64,000 nucleotides of DNA, taken from positions 3,038,001 to 3,102,000 of the forward strand of contig NZ_PTRA01000001.1 of assembly GCF_002943425.1 (NCBI RefSeq), written 5' to 3'. Source of the stretch: Siphonobacter curvatus (GTDB lineage Bacteria > Bacteroidota > Bacteroidia > Cytophagales > Spirosomataceae). The translations under genes were made by a program, and so were the position numbers. Every line of letters begins with the position of its first letter. The stretch's first letter is position 1. The notes under the pieces are model-generated. The model was not told the origin of the DNA. It was given only the letters and a program-made list of their open reading frames with translations, and searched no databases. Positions 42,669-50,046 of this stretch are shown here, one piece after another.

Positions 42669-43787
42669 CTAGTTTTCGTGAACGGCTACGGCAATTTTGG
42701 AGTCCGCCGTTCCGTAGTACAAAAACCACTTGTTTTTAAAGGGAACCAGCCCTTCCAGGAAGACGACGTTGTTGACCTGCCCCGTGAGTTCGTAGTTTTT
42801 TTCAGGAACGAAAAAGGGCTCACTGGTTCGGGCTAGTATCTTCGTCGGATCCTGTTTATCGAGCAGCACTTGTCCGGCTGAGTAGATCAGTGCGTCTTTT
42901 TTATTGGGAATAGGCCGGGCTGAATTATAAATCAATAAAATTCCCTTTTCCGTCAGTAACGCATAGGGACCAGGTTCAACGAGCTGTCCGTCAAATTTAC
43001 CGGGGCGTGGCCGCACAATCGGTTTCAGCGAGCCTTCGGCTTCTTCCAGCGGCGTCCAGTGAATCAGGTCATCGGATTGGGCCAAAAACAGATTCGTATC
43101 GCCAAAATACATCCAGTACTTTCCATTGATCTTTTCGGCTACAATCTGATCACCCTTTTGCTTCGCCACAATGGCTCCGGATTTAGACCAGGTGTTCAGA
43201 TGTTTGCCTTCGCCGAGTACGGGGCCGTGTTTCGTCCATTTCCGTAAGTCCGGGGAAGTGGCCAGCATCATCCGGGCCGTTTTCCCATCGTAGGCCGTAT
43301 AGGTCATGACGTAATCGCCCTGCGGACTTTCTACAATACGCGGATCTTCGGAACCACCCTCCCACTCGTACTTTTTCTGGGCGTCGTTGTCGGGAAAGAA
43401 AATGGGCTTGTCCTCTTTTTCAAAATGCAGGCCATCGGTACTAATCGCCAGCCCCAGCCGCGAAACGCCCGCGTATTTGCCCAGTTTATCTTCAGCACGA
43501 TATACCAGATAGACTTTCCCATCCCGTACCACCGCCGCCGGATTGAATACGTCTTTTTCTTCCCACTTCACGTCTTTTTTCCAGATCGGATCCCGGAAAG
43601 TTAATGCGGGCGACGGTACCAGAACAGGGTTCAGACTATCTACTTTTTCGAAAGGAAGCATGGCCCAGTCGGTACCAGTTGAGTCGGGCGAGGTGGTCGT
43701 TTGCTGGGCCGTCTGGCGGTCCGTAGAATTTCGGCAGGCGGTCAGGCTTAGCCCCAGGGCTGCCGAAAGCAGAAGTAATGATTTCAT
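42669..43787 (-). CDS. GH130-like glycoside hydrolase/phosphorylase lipoprotein
   Basis: 372 residues. The N-terminus MKSLLLLSAALGLSLTACRN is a lipoprotein signal with cysteine near residue 18. The rest shows a five-bladed beta-propeller of the GH130/GH43 kind: FNPAAVVRDGKVYLVYRAED, SRLGLAISTDGLHFEKE, GGSEDPRIVESPQGDYVMTYTA with the acidic EDPRI typical of GH130, and YWMYFGDTNLFLAQSDDL. GH130 enzymes act on beta-mannosides by phosphorolysis or hydrolysis; the surface-anchored form suggests hydrolysis of an external glycan. No SusC/SusD lies beside it. Confidence 0.82.
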   Translation of the reverse strand: MKSLLLLSAALGLSLTACRNSTDRQTAQQTTTSPDSTGTDWAMLPFEKVDSLNPVLVPSPALTFRDPIWKKDVKWEEKDVFNPAAVVRDGKVYLVYRAEDKLGKYAGVSRLGLAISTDGLHFEKEDKPIFFPDNDAQKKYEWEGGSEDPRIVESPQGDYVMTYTAYDGKTARMMLATSPDLRKWTKHGPVLGEGKHLNTWSKSGAIVAKQKGDQIVAEKINGKYWMYFGDTNLFLAQSDDLIHWTPLEEAEGSLKPIVRPRPGKFDGQLVEPGPYALLTEKGILLIYNSARPIPNKKDALIYSAGQVLLDKQDPTKILARTSEPFFVPEKNYELTGQVNNVVFLEGLVPFKNKWFLYYGTADSKIAVAVHEN

Positions 43788-43837
43788 AGGTTTGCGAGGT
43801 CCTTATGCTAGATGGGACTTCACAAATAAACGAAAAA

Positions 43838-44407
43838 TCAGTTAACTACCGAGCTTAGCCAGCGATCAAAGGCGGGTTCCGGGCCCAGTTCGAACGCTTG
43901 AATCTGACCGTAGGAAACCTGAATTTTAAAGATATTTTGCAAGGGTATACCCAGCAGAGCCGCCCATACGCATCGCACAACTCCCGCGTGCGTAACAACC
44001 GCCACTCGCTGATGAGGTACGTTTCGCAGTTCATTCAGAAACGCATTTACCCGCGTATACAGTTGCCGTAAACTCTCTCCACCCGGCGGGGCTACGTCAA
44101 CGAAATCATCCATCCAGGGATCGAGTTCCGTTCGGGGAATGTCGTTCCAGGCTTTTCGTTCCCAGGTTCCAAAATGTACTTCTTTCAGTCGATTATCCGT
44201 TCGTACCTGCCGAGCGAGTAGCTGCCCGGCCAATTGCGTACAACGCTGTAAGGGACTACTGAATACCACATCAAAGATTTCCGGACACTGATCTACGATT
44301 CGCTGCGACTCAGTGGCAAACGTTTCGGCCAGATCGATCTCACTGTGCCCATAACAAAGGCCCTGGGCCTCTTTGACGGCGGTATGACGAATTATAAACA
44401 CTTCCAT
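43838..44407 (-). CDS. cobC: Histidine phosphatase, probable alpha-ribazole phosphatase
   Basis: 189 residues. The N-terminal IRHTAVKEAQGLCYGHSEIDL carries the catalytic RHT and matches CobC-type phosphatases, which remove phosphate from alpha-ribazole-5'-phosphate or adenosylcobalamin-5'-phosphate. Later parts FSSPLQRCTQLAGQLL, EVHFGTWERKAWNDIP and VTHAGVVRCVWAALLG complete the phosphoglycerate-mutase-like fold. It overlaps cobS by 16 bases in the order cobT-cobS-cobC, which supports the B12 assignment. Confidence 0.88.
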   Translation of the reverse strand: MEVFIIRHTAVKEAQGLCYGHSEIDLAETFATESQRIVDQCPEIFDVVFSSPLQRCTQLAGQLLARQVRTDNRLKEVHFGTWERKAWNDIPRTELDPWMDDFVDVAPPGGESLRQLYTRVNAFLNELRNVPHQRVAVVTHAGVVRCVWAALLGIPLQNIFKIQVSYGQIQAFELGPEPAFDRWLSSVVN

Positions 44408-45162
44408 CCCGCGTACAGACTAAGGTAGAAAATCACTTCACTCACCTGCTGAATGGCACCCAGGCAATCCCCCGTATACCCGCCGATCCATCGCTTGAAA
44501 TACTGGGCTAGTACAACTTTACTTCCAAAGGCCACCACGGCCGCCAGCCCCAGCCAGTAACTGGGCAAGGTCAGCAGAGACACCAGACCAAAGAAGAACC
44601 CTACTAACCAGGCTGGCGTCTTTAATCGGGCGGAAGCCATCGGTTTCACTTTACTGGTGTCGATATCCCGAACGTAGGCGTGCGTATCAATCATGGTGGA
44701 GGCGATAAAGCGACTTACGATTTGTCCACTCAGAATACCACTCCAGAAGAGATGAGGGGAAACTCCCGCTATTTCCAGTAAAATCAGAAACTTCAAACTC
44801 AGTAGCAGACCCAAGCCGACTACTCCATACGTTCCGACCCGACTGTCTTTCATGATCGTCAGGATTTGCTCCTTCGTCCAGCCACCGCCAAAGCCATCGC
44901 ATACGTCCGCGAAACCGTCTTCGTGGAAGGCTCCCGTCGTTAGAATTCCAGCAATCATACTCAGCAAAATACTGATCGTTTTGGGGAAAATCAATTCACT
45001 ACTGAAATAGACCGCCAGCATCATTCCCCCCACGATGGCTCCAATCAGTGGGAAGTATTTGCGGGAGGCGTTGAGTTGTTCAGCCCCGTAGCCCACCCAG
45101 CCTGGAATGGGAATACGGGTGTAAAAACCCACCGCGGTTAGGAATAATCGTAATTCAGTCAT
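44392..45162 (-). CDS. cobS: Adenosylcobinamide-GDP ribazoletransferase
   Basis: 256 residues from the ATG at 45162 (MTELRLFLTAVGFYTRIPIP). A polytopic inner-membrane protein with six or more helices; the family motifs GAFHEDGFADVCDGFGGGWTKEQILTIMKDSRVGTYG and GGYTGDCLGAIQQVSE are intact. It joins alpha-ribazole to adenosylcobinamide-GDP, the last lower-ligand step of B12 assembly. Overlaps cobT by 8 bases and cobC by 16, so the three are translationally linked. Confidence 0.93.
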   Translation of the reverse strand: MTELRLFLTAVGFYTRIPIPGWVGYGAEQLNASRKYFPLIGAIVGGMMLAVYFSSELIFPKTISILLSMIAGILTTGAFHEDGFADVCDGFGGGWTKEQILTIMKDSRVGTYGVVGLGLLLSLKFLILLEIAGVSPHLFWSGILSGQIVSRFIASTMIDTHAYVRDIDTSKVKPMASARLKTPAWLVGFFFGLVSLLTLPSYWLGLAAVVAFGSKVVLAQYFKRWIGGYTGDCLGAIQQVSEVIFYLSLYAGWKCL

Positions 45163-46165
45163 CGAGCGAAGAAACACCGGCTTCGGCGAAAGTAGACATT
45201 TGATTGAGAAAGGCTACGGCATTTTTCAGCAGTGGATACGCCAGAGCACAACCAGTACCTTCGCCCAACCGTAGATTCATCCGTAACAAAGGTTCCGCTT
45301 GCAGAAAATCCAGTAATAAGCCATGCCCCTGTTCGGCGGAATGGTGGCAGAAGATTACGTTCTCCAACACCTCCGGTTGCATTCGGCTGGCTACGAGCAA
45401 AGCAGCCGTCGAGATAAAACCATCCACCAGCAACACCATGTGTAACGAACGGGCCGTTAGCATTGCTCCCACCATCTGGGCGATTTCGAAGCCCCCGTAG
45501 GTTTGCAGGATTTTATAGGGATCGGTAAGTAAACCGTGCCGAGTCAGAGCTTGCTGTAATACGCTTTGTTTACGGGATAGCTGATCCGTTGTGAGCCCAG
45601 TACCTTTGCCCACACACTGATCCAGCGGGATGCCCGTACAAACGCTCATGAGCATACTGGCCGAGGAAGTATTGCCAATGCCCATTTCCCCAAACCCTAC
45701 GACATTGCAGCCCGTTTGCTGTAAACCCTGTACCAGTTCCGCTCCTTTGGCCAGACAGAATTCCAGTTGCTCAACCGTCAGGGCGGAGTCGTGTAAGAAA
45801 CTGGCTGTTCCGTAGCCCGCTTTAGCAGCGATTAAAGAAGAATGCTCCGGAAAATCAGCGTTCACGCCCGCATCCACGACGCGTAAATCCAGACCGTTCT
45901 CCCGGCAAAAAACGTTAATGGCCGCTCCACCCCCTAAAAAATTAAGGACCATCTGATAGGTCACCTCCGCCGGGTAGGCACTCACGCCTTCCGCCGCAAT
46001 CCCGTGGTCAGCGGCAAATACCAGTAGGGTCGGATGTTTCAGCTGAGGACTTTCCGTTTGCTGGATCAGGCCGATCCGTAAGGCCAGCGTTTCGAGCTGA
46101 CCTAAGGCTCCCAGCGGTTTGGTTTTTAAATCAATCTTTCGACGAATCGTTTCTTCTAAAGTCAT
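45155..46165 (-). CDS. cobT: Nicotinate-nucleotide--dimethylbenzimidazole phosphoribosyltransferase
   Basis: 336 residues. Family segments TKPLGALGQLETLALRIGLIQQ, the substrate-pocket FAADHGIAAEGVSAYPAEVTYQMV, GFGEMGIGNTSSASML, and the catalytic glutamate in LGEGTGCALAYPLLKNA. It makes alpha-ribazole-5'-phosphate from dimethylbenzimidazole and nicotinate mononucleotide. First of three linked cob genes; a 188-bp gap separates it from btuB. cobU/cobP, which is needed for the GDP-cobinamide step, is not in this cluster. Confidence 0.95.
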   Translation of the reverse strand: MTLEETIRRKIDLKTKPLGALGQLETLALRIGLIQQTESPQLKHPTLLVFAADHGIAAEGVSAYPAEVTYQMVLNFLGGGAAINVFCRENGLDLRVVDAGVNADFPEHSSLIAAKAGYGTASFLHDSALTVEQLEFCLAKGAELVQGLQQTGCNVVGFGEMGIGNTSSASMLMSVCTGIPLDQCVGKGTGLTTDQLSRKQSVLQQALTRHGLLTDPYKILQTYGGFEIAQMVGAMLTARSLHMVLLVDGFISTAALLVASRMQPEVLENVIFCHHSAEQGHGLLLDFLQAEPLLRMNLRLGEGTGCALAYPLLKNAVAFLNQMSTFAEAGVSSLDD

Positions 46166-46303
46166 AGGGGGTATTCTGTTTTAAGGTTTGAATGGTTTGA
46201 TACGTGTTTGACGTCTGCTTGAACTAGACCAATTCGCCAAAGCCTCCACCCAAACGCATGCTGTTAAGCTGTACTAAAAACCCCAACGGGTTCAAGTTGA
46301 TTA

Positions 46304-46331
46304 GCCCGGGATGCAACCCCGGGCCAGGCCC
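46304..46331. repeat. GC-rich inverted repeat between btuB and cobT
   Basis: GCCCGGG (46304-46310), ATGCAAC spacer and CCCGGGC (46318-46324), followed by a second small inverted repeat GGGCC-A-GGCCC. The composition is unlike the surrounding sequence. The form resembles REP-type intergenic elements; it could also stabilise or attenuate the btuB-cobT transcript. Confidence 0.5.
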
Positions 46332-46353
46332 TTCAGCTTCCTTAATTCTCATA

Positions 46354-48243
46354 TTAAAACTGGAATCGCACGCCAGCCGTGAAGTTTCGGCCTCGGGTAT
46401 TGTATCCGTAGCTATCAAAATACTGCTCATTCAACAGATTACGGACATCGCCGTAGACGCGAAGGAAAGTATTAATCTGGTATTCGGCGTAAACGTCCAG
46501 AGTGGTATAGGGTTTCAGCTCGACGAGCTCCGTTTGAAAAGTTTCGCCGTTGTAGAATCGATCCGAACGTTTACCCAGGGAGCGTACCGTAGCGGAAGCA
46601 AATACTTTTGGTGTAATCTGGTAGCCGAGCGTGGCATTGACCAGCATCTTTGGGCGACGGAATAGATTATTAAATGTCGTATCGCGTCCATTCAATGGCT
46701 GGGTGACCTGCCCGGTCACGTAAGTCGCATTCGCCGTCAGCGACCAGCCGTTTGACAGGTAAGAGCCTTCAAGTTCGAACCCATGATCTTTTTGCTGGTT
46801 GTAATTCACGTACCGACCATACGGAGGCTGGTTGAGCGACTGGAAATCGATCACTTGTTTAATCAGGCGGTCAAAATACAGCACCCGCACATTGGACTTT
46901 TTGTCTTTGCTAAACCATTGTACCCCCAGCTCCAGCGAACGACTGGTTTCCGGTTTCAGGCTTTTGTTACCATAGGGCGAGTATAACTGATACAGCGTAG
47001 GCGTCCGGAAGCCACTGGAGAGGTTCACAAAGGCTTTGTATCGATCCTTGAACAGATACGAAGGGTTGACTGAATACGTAACATTGCTTCCGTATAAAGA
47101 ATGATGATTATACCGGCCTCCCAATTCCAGAGCCAGGTTGGTTCGACTACGTAACAAAGCCGTTATGTAGGCACTAATCAATTGCGTATGAGCCGTATCT
47201 TTTTGAATGGGTGGGCCGTATGGATTAGCCTGATAGGTATTTTGTGAACGAAGATCGGCTCCCGTGATGAGATCAAACCAGGGTCGTATATTCCAGGAAT
47301 GGTAGAGTTCGGCGAAATGAGTATTCCCCTCAAAACTCGACTGATCCAGCTCGGATTTCCGGTCAAAGGTCGTAAACGCATAATTGGCCGTCAGCTTTCC
47401 GAGTTTGTGCGTATACTCAAAACCCGTACCGGCCATTTTCATGGTATTGGTATAGTCATAGTTCGTACTATCGGTAAAAGCTCCGGCATCTAGCTCGTTT
47501 CGATACCAGGAATACATACCACGTACTTTCCAGAGCAACTTCGACCCCAGTTGAATCCCACCGTTGAACAGGGCATTGTCCTGCCAGAACCCATCTTTGT
47601 CGAAGTTTTGATTGCCTTTCGCATCGTGTGCCGCCGAAAACCCATCGGAGCGTAACCGCGTGTACTGGGCGTTGAAATATCCGGCTTTGGAAGAACTGTT
47701 CAGGCCCACCGTACTCCGAAACGTACCATAACTTCCCGCCTGTACCGTCGCCGAAGCTCCTAACGGACGGTCGCCTTCTTTTCGGGTGAAAATATTGATG
47801 ACCCCCGCCACGGCATCGGAACCGTACAGGGTAGACTGGGCTCCTTTGAGAATTTCGATCCGTTCGATTTCGCCCACGGAGAGTAAGTTTAGATCGAAGG
47901 TGTTATTGATGCCGGAGGGGTCGTAAATGGGTACGCCGTCGAGCAGAATCAAGGTATTGCCCTGACCAGCTCCGCGTGCGTATACATCCTGGTTGGTACC
48001 GAGAGGTCCCTGGGTCCCAACCACCATAAAGCCGGCCTGACGCGAAAGCAATTCACCGACGGACTGCGTAGCATATTTTTGGAGGACTGAATCCGGTAAC
48101 ACGGTGACGACTTTTCCGGTCTGGGAAAGTTTCTGATCGGTACGGTTGGCCGTCACAGTGACGGGTTCCAGTTGGGTTTCCTGAGCCCAAACGGCCGTTG
48201 TAGCCAACAAAAAGAGAAGGGTACTTTTGGTAAAAACGCTCAT
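46354..48243 (-). CDS. btuB: TonB-dependent receptor, cobalamin (BtuB-like)
   Basis: 629 residues from the ATG at 48243, chosen because the signal peptide MSVFTKSTLLFLLATTAVWA starts there. A TonB box-like EPVTVTANR, then a plug domain (SVGELLSRQAGFMVVGTQGPLG ... ILLDGVPIYDPSG ... IEILKGAQSTLYGSDAVAGVINIFTR), and a 22-strand barrel ending with an aromatic (TAGVRFQF). It imports corrinoids through the outer membrane. The B12 identity comes from the cobalamin riboswitch immediately upstream and the cob genes downstream. Confidence 0.93.
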   Translation of the reverse strand: MSVFTKSTLLFLLATTAVWAQETQLEPVTVTANRTDQKLSQTGKVVTVLPDSVLQKYATQSVGELLSRQAGFMVVGTQGPLGTNQDVYARGAGQGNTLILLDGVPIYDPSGINNTFDLNLLSVGEIERIEILKGAQSTLYGSDAVAGVINIFTRKEGDRPLGASATVQAGSYGTFRSTVGLNSSSKAGYFNAQYTRLRSDGFSAAHDAKGNQNFDKDGFWQDNALFNGGIQLGSKLLWKVRGMYSWYRNELDAGAFTDSTNYDYTNTMKMAGTGFEYTHKLGKLTANYAFTTFDRKSELDQSSFEGNTHFAELYHSWNIRPWFDLITGADLRSQNTYQANPYGPPIQKDTAHTQLISAYITALLRSRTNLALELGGRYNHHSLYGSNVTYSVNPSYLFKDRYKAFVNLSSGFRTPTLYQLYSPYGNKSLKPETSRSLELGVQWFSKDKKSNVRVLYFDRLIKQVIDFQSLNQPPYGRYVNYNQQKDHGFELEGSYLSNGWSLTANATYVTGQVTQPLNGRDTTFNNLFRRPKMLVNATLGYQITPKVFASATVRSLGKRSDRFYNGETFQTELVELKPYTTLDVYAEYQINTFLRVYGDVRNLLNEQYFDSYGYNTRGRNFTAGVRFQF

Positions 48244-48387
48244 CGTTTTCTGAATAAAAGAGATGATGAGCAATCCGGTTACGCGAGGCGAAAGGCATAA
48301 ACGATACGGACGGGCGTCTGAGCCACCCACCAATAGTCTACCTTTCCTAAACGACTTTTCACCCGAAAGCTCGAAATGGATTTCGTT

Positions 48388-48632
48388 TCAGGCAGGTCTT
48401 CTGGCTCGTTTCACCCCAGACGCCTTCCCATACCGAAACGGGTACAGTGGCGAATTGTCTGGAAATTGGATTGTTTTGGGTTTTGTGTTCAGCGTTTTGA
48501 GTTACTATTCATTAGAACCCCAAACGCTAAACTCAACACTCGAAACGATCCCGAAACTTACAGCTACGGGGATAGCCCCGGATTTGCACCGGTGTTCCCT
48601 TTTAATCCGGTACCGGGATGTACCGAAACCTA
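48388..48632 (-). promoter_or_regulatory. Cobalamin riboswitch
   Basis: On the minus strand the order of conserved pieces is AAGGGAACACCGGTGCAAATCC (near 48600-48580), GGGGCTATCCCCGTAGCTGTAAG, later GCCACTGTACCC (near 48452) and the B12 box GCCAGAAGACCTGCC (48403-48389). It lies about 145 bases upstream of the btuB ATG and just inside the predicted start of transcription. Adenosylcobalamin binding should shut btuB (and probably cobTSC) expression. Confidence 0.93.
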
Positions 48633-48641
48633 AAACGTCCG

Positions 48642-48649
48642 CAAAAGTA
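48642..48649 (-). promoter_or_regulatory. -7 element of the btuB riboswitch transcript
   Basis: On the minus strand TACTTTTG, a perfect TAnnTTTG, directly before the riboswitch; transcription would start near 48635, at the riboswitch 5' edge. No good -33 is present. Confidence 0.5.
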
Positions 48650-48656
48650 GGGAAAA

Positions 48657-48693
48657 TAAAAATGCTGACCCGGTATTTCTCCGAATCAGCATT
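48657..48693 (-). terminator. Terminator of the GMC oxidoreductase operon
   Basis: On the minus strand AATGCTGATTCGG pairs with CCGGGTCAGCATT around an AGAAATA loop and is followed by TTTATTTT. It precedes the btuB promoter, so it would stop transcripts arriving from 48909. Confidence 0.65.
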
Positions 48694-48723
48694 GGGGAAT
48701 GGGTTTGAGGTGCGATGGGGTTT

Positions 48724-48890
48724 GAGTAAAGTTTCAAGTGTGAAAAGGTTTGATAGTGGTTTCAGATGAGAGAGGAGCTTGTAAGTACATTCAGATGAAC
48801 CTATGCTATGAATGTTACTAACCTATTTTGCTCAACCTTGCATTCTACTTAAACTTCAAACTTTACTCTAACTTCAAATCCTATCAAACC
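48724..48890. repeat. Inverted low-complexity words in intergenic region
   Basis: GAGTAAAGTTTCAAG (48724-48738) recurs inverted at 48854-48868 (14 of 15), and GGTTTGATAG (48747-48756) recurs inverted at 48881-48890. They do not nest as one hairpin. The words (AAGTTTGAAG-like) resemble spacer sequence. No gene is seen in 48694-48908. Confidence 0.45.
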
Positions 48891-48908
48891 ACCTTTAAAC
48901 CTCAAATC

Positions 48909-49520
48909 TTATTCATAACTCAAGCCATACTGCTTCAGTACCTCTTCGGGTACACCTTCCCAATTGTTGGGGGTGTTTCCTACGTAGCCGAGGTCGTCAA
49001 AGCCCATGCGGGTAGTGTAGAAACCGGTAAGCGTCATGTCCCGCATTTTGTTGAAAAAGGCCACTCCCTGTGAGTACTGTGGCTTTGCCTGCTCAGGGTA
49101 GGCAATGTCATCGACAATTTCGATTTGCTGGGGCTTCGTCAGTTCTACGAACTTCTTGTTAAAGCGTTTGCGGCTTTCGCTGTCGAGCCAGGCCAGCCCA
49201 CCCCGCAGGGGCGTCTGGTGTACGGGCTGATCTTTCGCCATAAACTCGATGAACGCGGGTACGCCCGCCTGCGAGGCACTCCCCGACTTCTGATCGGCGG
49301 GAAGAATGATGTCGCAGAGGACCGTAATCGTTTTCAGTTCGTGCGGCGTAAAGAACTTTTCCGCCTGAAGTTTAGCATCCCGAATGGCTTCGGATTTCTG
49401 CCGTCCGCCGGGAATCTGTAGCGGTTTCTCGGGCGGTGCCGCCACCAGGTCCGTCGAAGGAACCGTAGCCATGCCCAACGACCCGAGTGCAATGGATTTA
49501 AGTGTATCGCGACGTTTCAT
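48909..49520 (-). CDS. Gluconate 2-dehydrogenase subunit 3-family protein
   Basis: 203 residues. The N-terminus MKRRDTLKSIALGSLGMATV has a twin-arginine-like RRDTLK signal. The remainder has the family features FFTPHELKTITVLCDIILPADQKSGSASQAGVPAFIEF and GFYTTRMGFDDLGYVGNTPNNWEGVP, the usual ending. It is the small partner of membrane-associated GMC dehydrogenases; its likely partner is the GMC protein at 50047, but a four-helix-bundle gene now lies between them. Confidence 0.88.
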   Translation of the reverse strand: MKRRDTLKSIALGSLGMATVPSTDLVAAPPEKPLQIPGGRQKSEAIRDAKLQAEKFFTPHELKTITVLCDIILPADQKSGSASQAGVPAFIEFMAKDQPVHQTPLRGGLAWLDSESRKRFNKKFVELTKPQQIEIVDDIAYPEQAKPQYSQGVAFFNKMRDMTLTGFYTTRMGFDDLGYVGNTPNNWEGVPEEVLKQYGLSYE

Positions 49521-49522
49521 GT

Positions 49523-49560
49523 GTTTCAGTTTTCAGTTGCCTGTTTTCGGTTTTCAGTGA
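49523..49560. repeat. Flank of four-helix-bundle cassette (left)
   Basis: GTTTCAGTTTTCAGTTGCC and CTGTTTTCGGTTTTCAGTG: three to four copies of an AGTTTTC-like word. The inverse occurs on the other side of the 49570 gene at 50021-50044. Confidence 0.55.
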
Positions 49561-49569
49561 TTAATACTT

Positions 49570-50019
49570 CTATTCCGTCCAGTCCTGATAATCCAACGCT
49601 AGTTCCTGTAATTGATGTTTGTCAGTAGAGCCTTTGTATTTACTTCCCCTGATTTCCGTTTTTGACAGATAGGTAATAAATCCAGCGATCATTTTACCAA
49701 GCTCATCGGCATCTGCGTACACTTTTTCAAAGATTTCTGTCGAAATGTACTGACGATCTAATGCTCGGTATAACTGAGATTTGACTTCCGTTAACGAACC
49801 TTTGGAGATTCCCAGAAACTGGATAAACTCACCTTTGCTTGCTCGTCCAAAACCCTCAGCAATATTGTCCATGACCAAATCTGCCGAACGCCTGATCTGT
49901 CTTCGATGGTCAAAGTCCATGCCAAAGGGACCCGTCCCCATTAATTCAAAAATCAATACGGAAAATACCCTAGCTTTTTGCCAGATTTTTAAATCCTCAA
50001 ATCGCTGAACGGTAGCCAT
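49570..50019 (-). CDS. Four-helix-bundle protein (23S rRNA intervening-sequence type)
   Basis: 149 residues. It starts MATVQRFEDLKIWQKARVFS and has RRQIRRSADLVMDNIAEGFGRASKGEFIQFLGISKGSL, the hallmark of the S23/intervening-sequence protein family (TIGR02436-like four-helix bundle). Such genes are found within 23S rRNA intervening sequences and scattered in Bacteroidota genomes; the fold is related to the Avd accessory protein of diversity-generating retroelements, but no reverse transcriptase is nearby. Its biochemical role is unknown. It sits between the two GMC-system genes, flanked by inverted AGTTTTC-type repeats, which suggests insertion of a small cassette. Confidence 0.9.
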   Translation of the reverse strand: MATVQRFEDLKIWQKARVFSVLIFELMGTGPFGMDFDHRRQIRRSADLVMDNIAEGFGRASKGEFIQFLGISKGSLTEVKSQLYRALDRQYISTEIFEKVYADADELGKMIAGFITYLSKTEIRGSKYKGSTDKHQLQELALDYQDWTE

Positions 50020-50020
50020 A

Positions 50021-50044
50021 ATTGAAAACTGTAAACAGAAAACT
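50021..50044. repeat. Flank of four-helix-bundle cassette (right)
   Basis: ATTGAAAACTGTAAACAG followed by AAAACT. Its reverse complement has the same AGTTTTC(T)GTTTNCAGTTTTC arrangement as 49523-49560, giving the gene inverted flanks. Confidence 0.55.
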
Positions 50045-50046
50045 CT

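Noticed and set aside
49570-50019. Avd-like protein as a sign of a diversity-generating retroelement
   Set aside because: No reverse transcriptase, template repeat or variable repeat is visible nearby, and the sequence fits the intervening-sequence family better.
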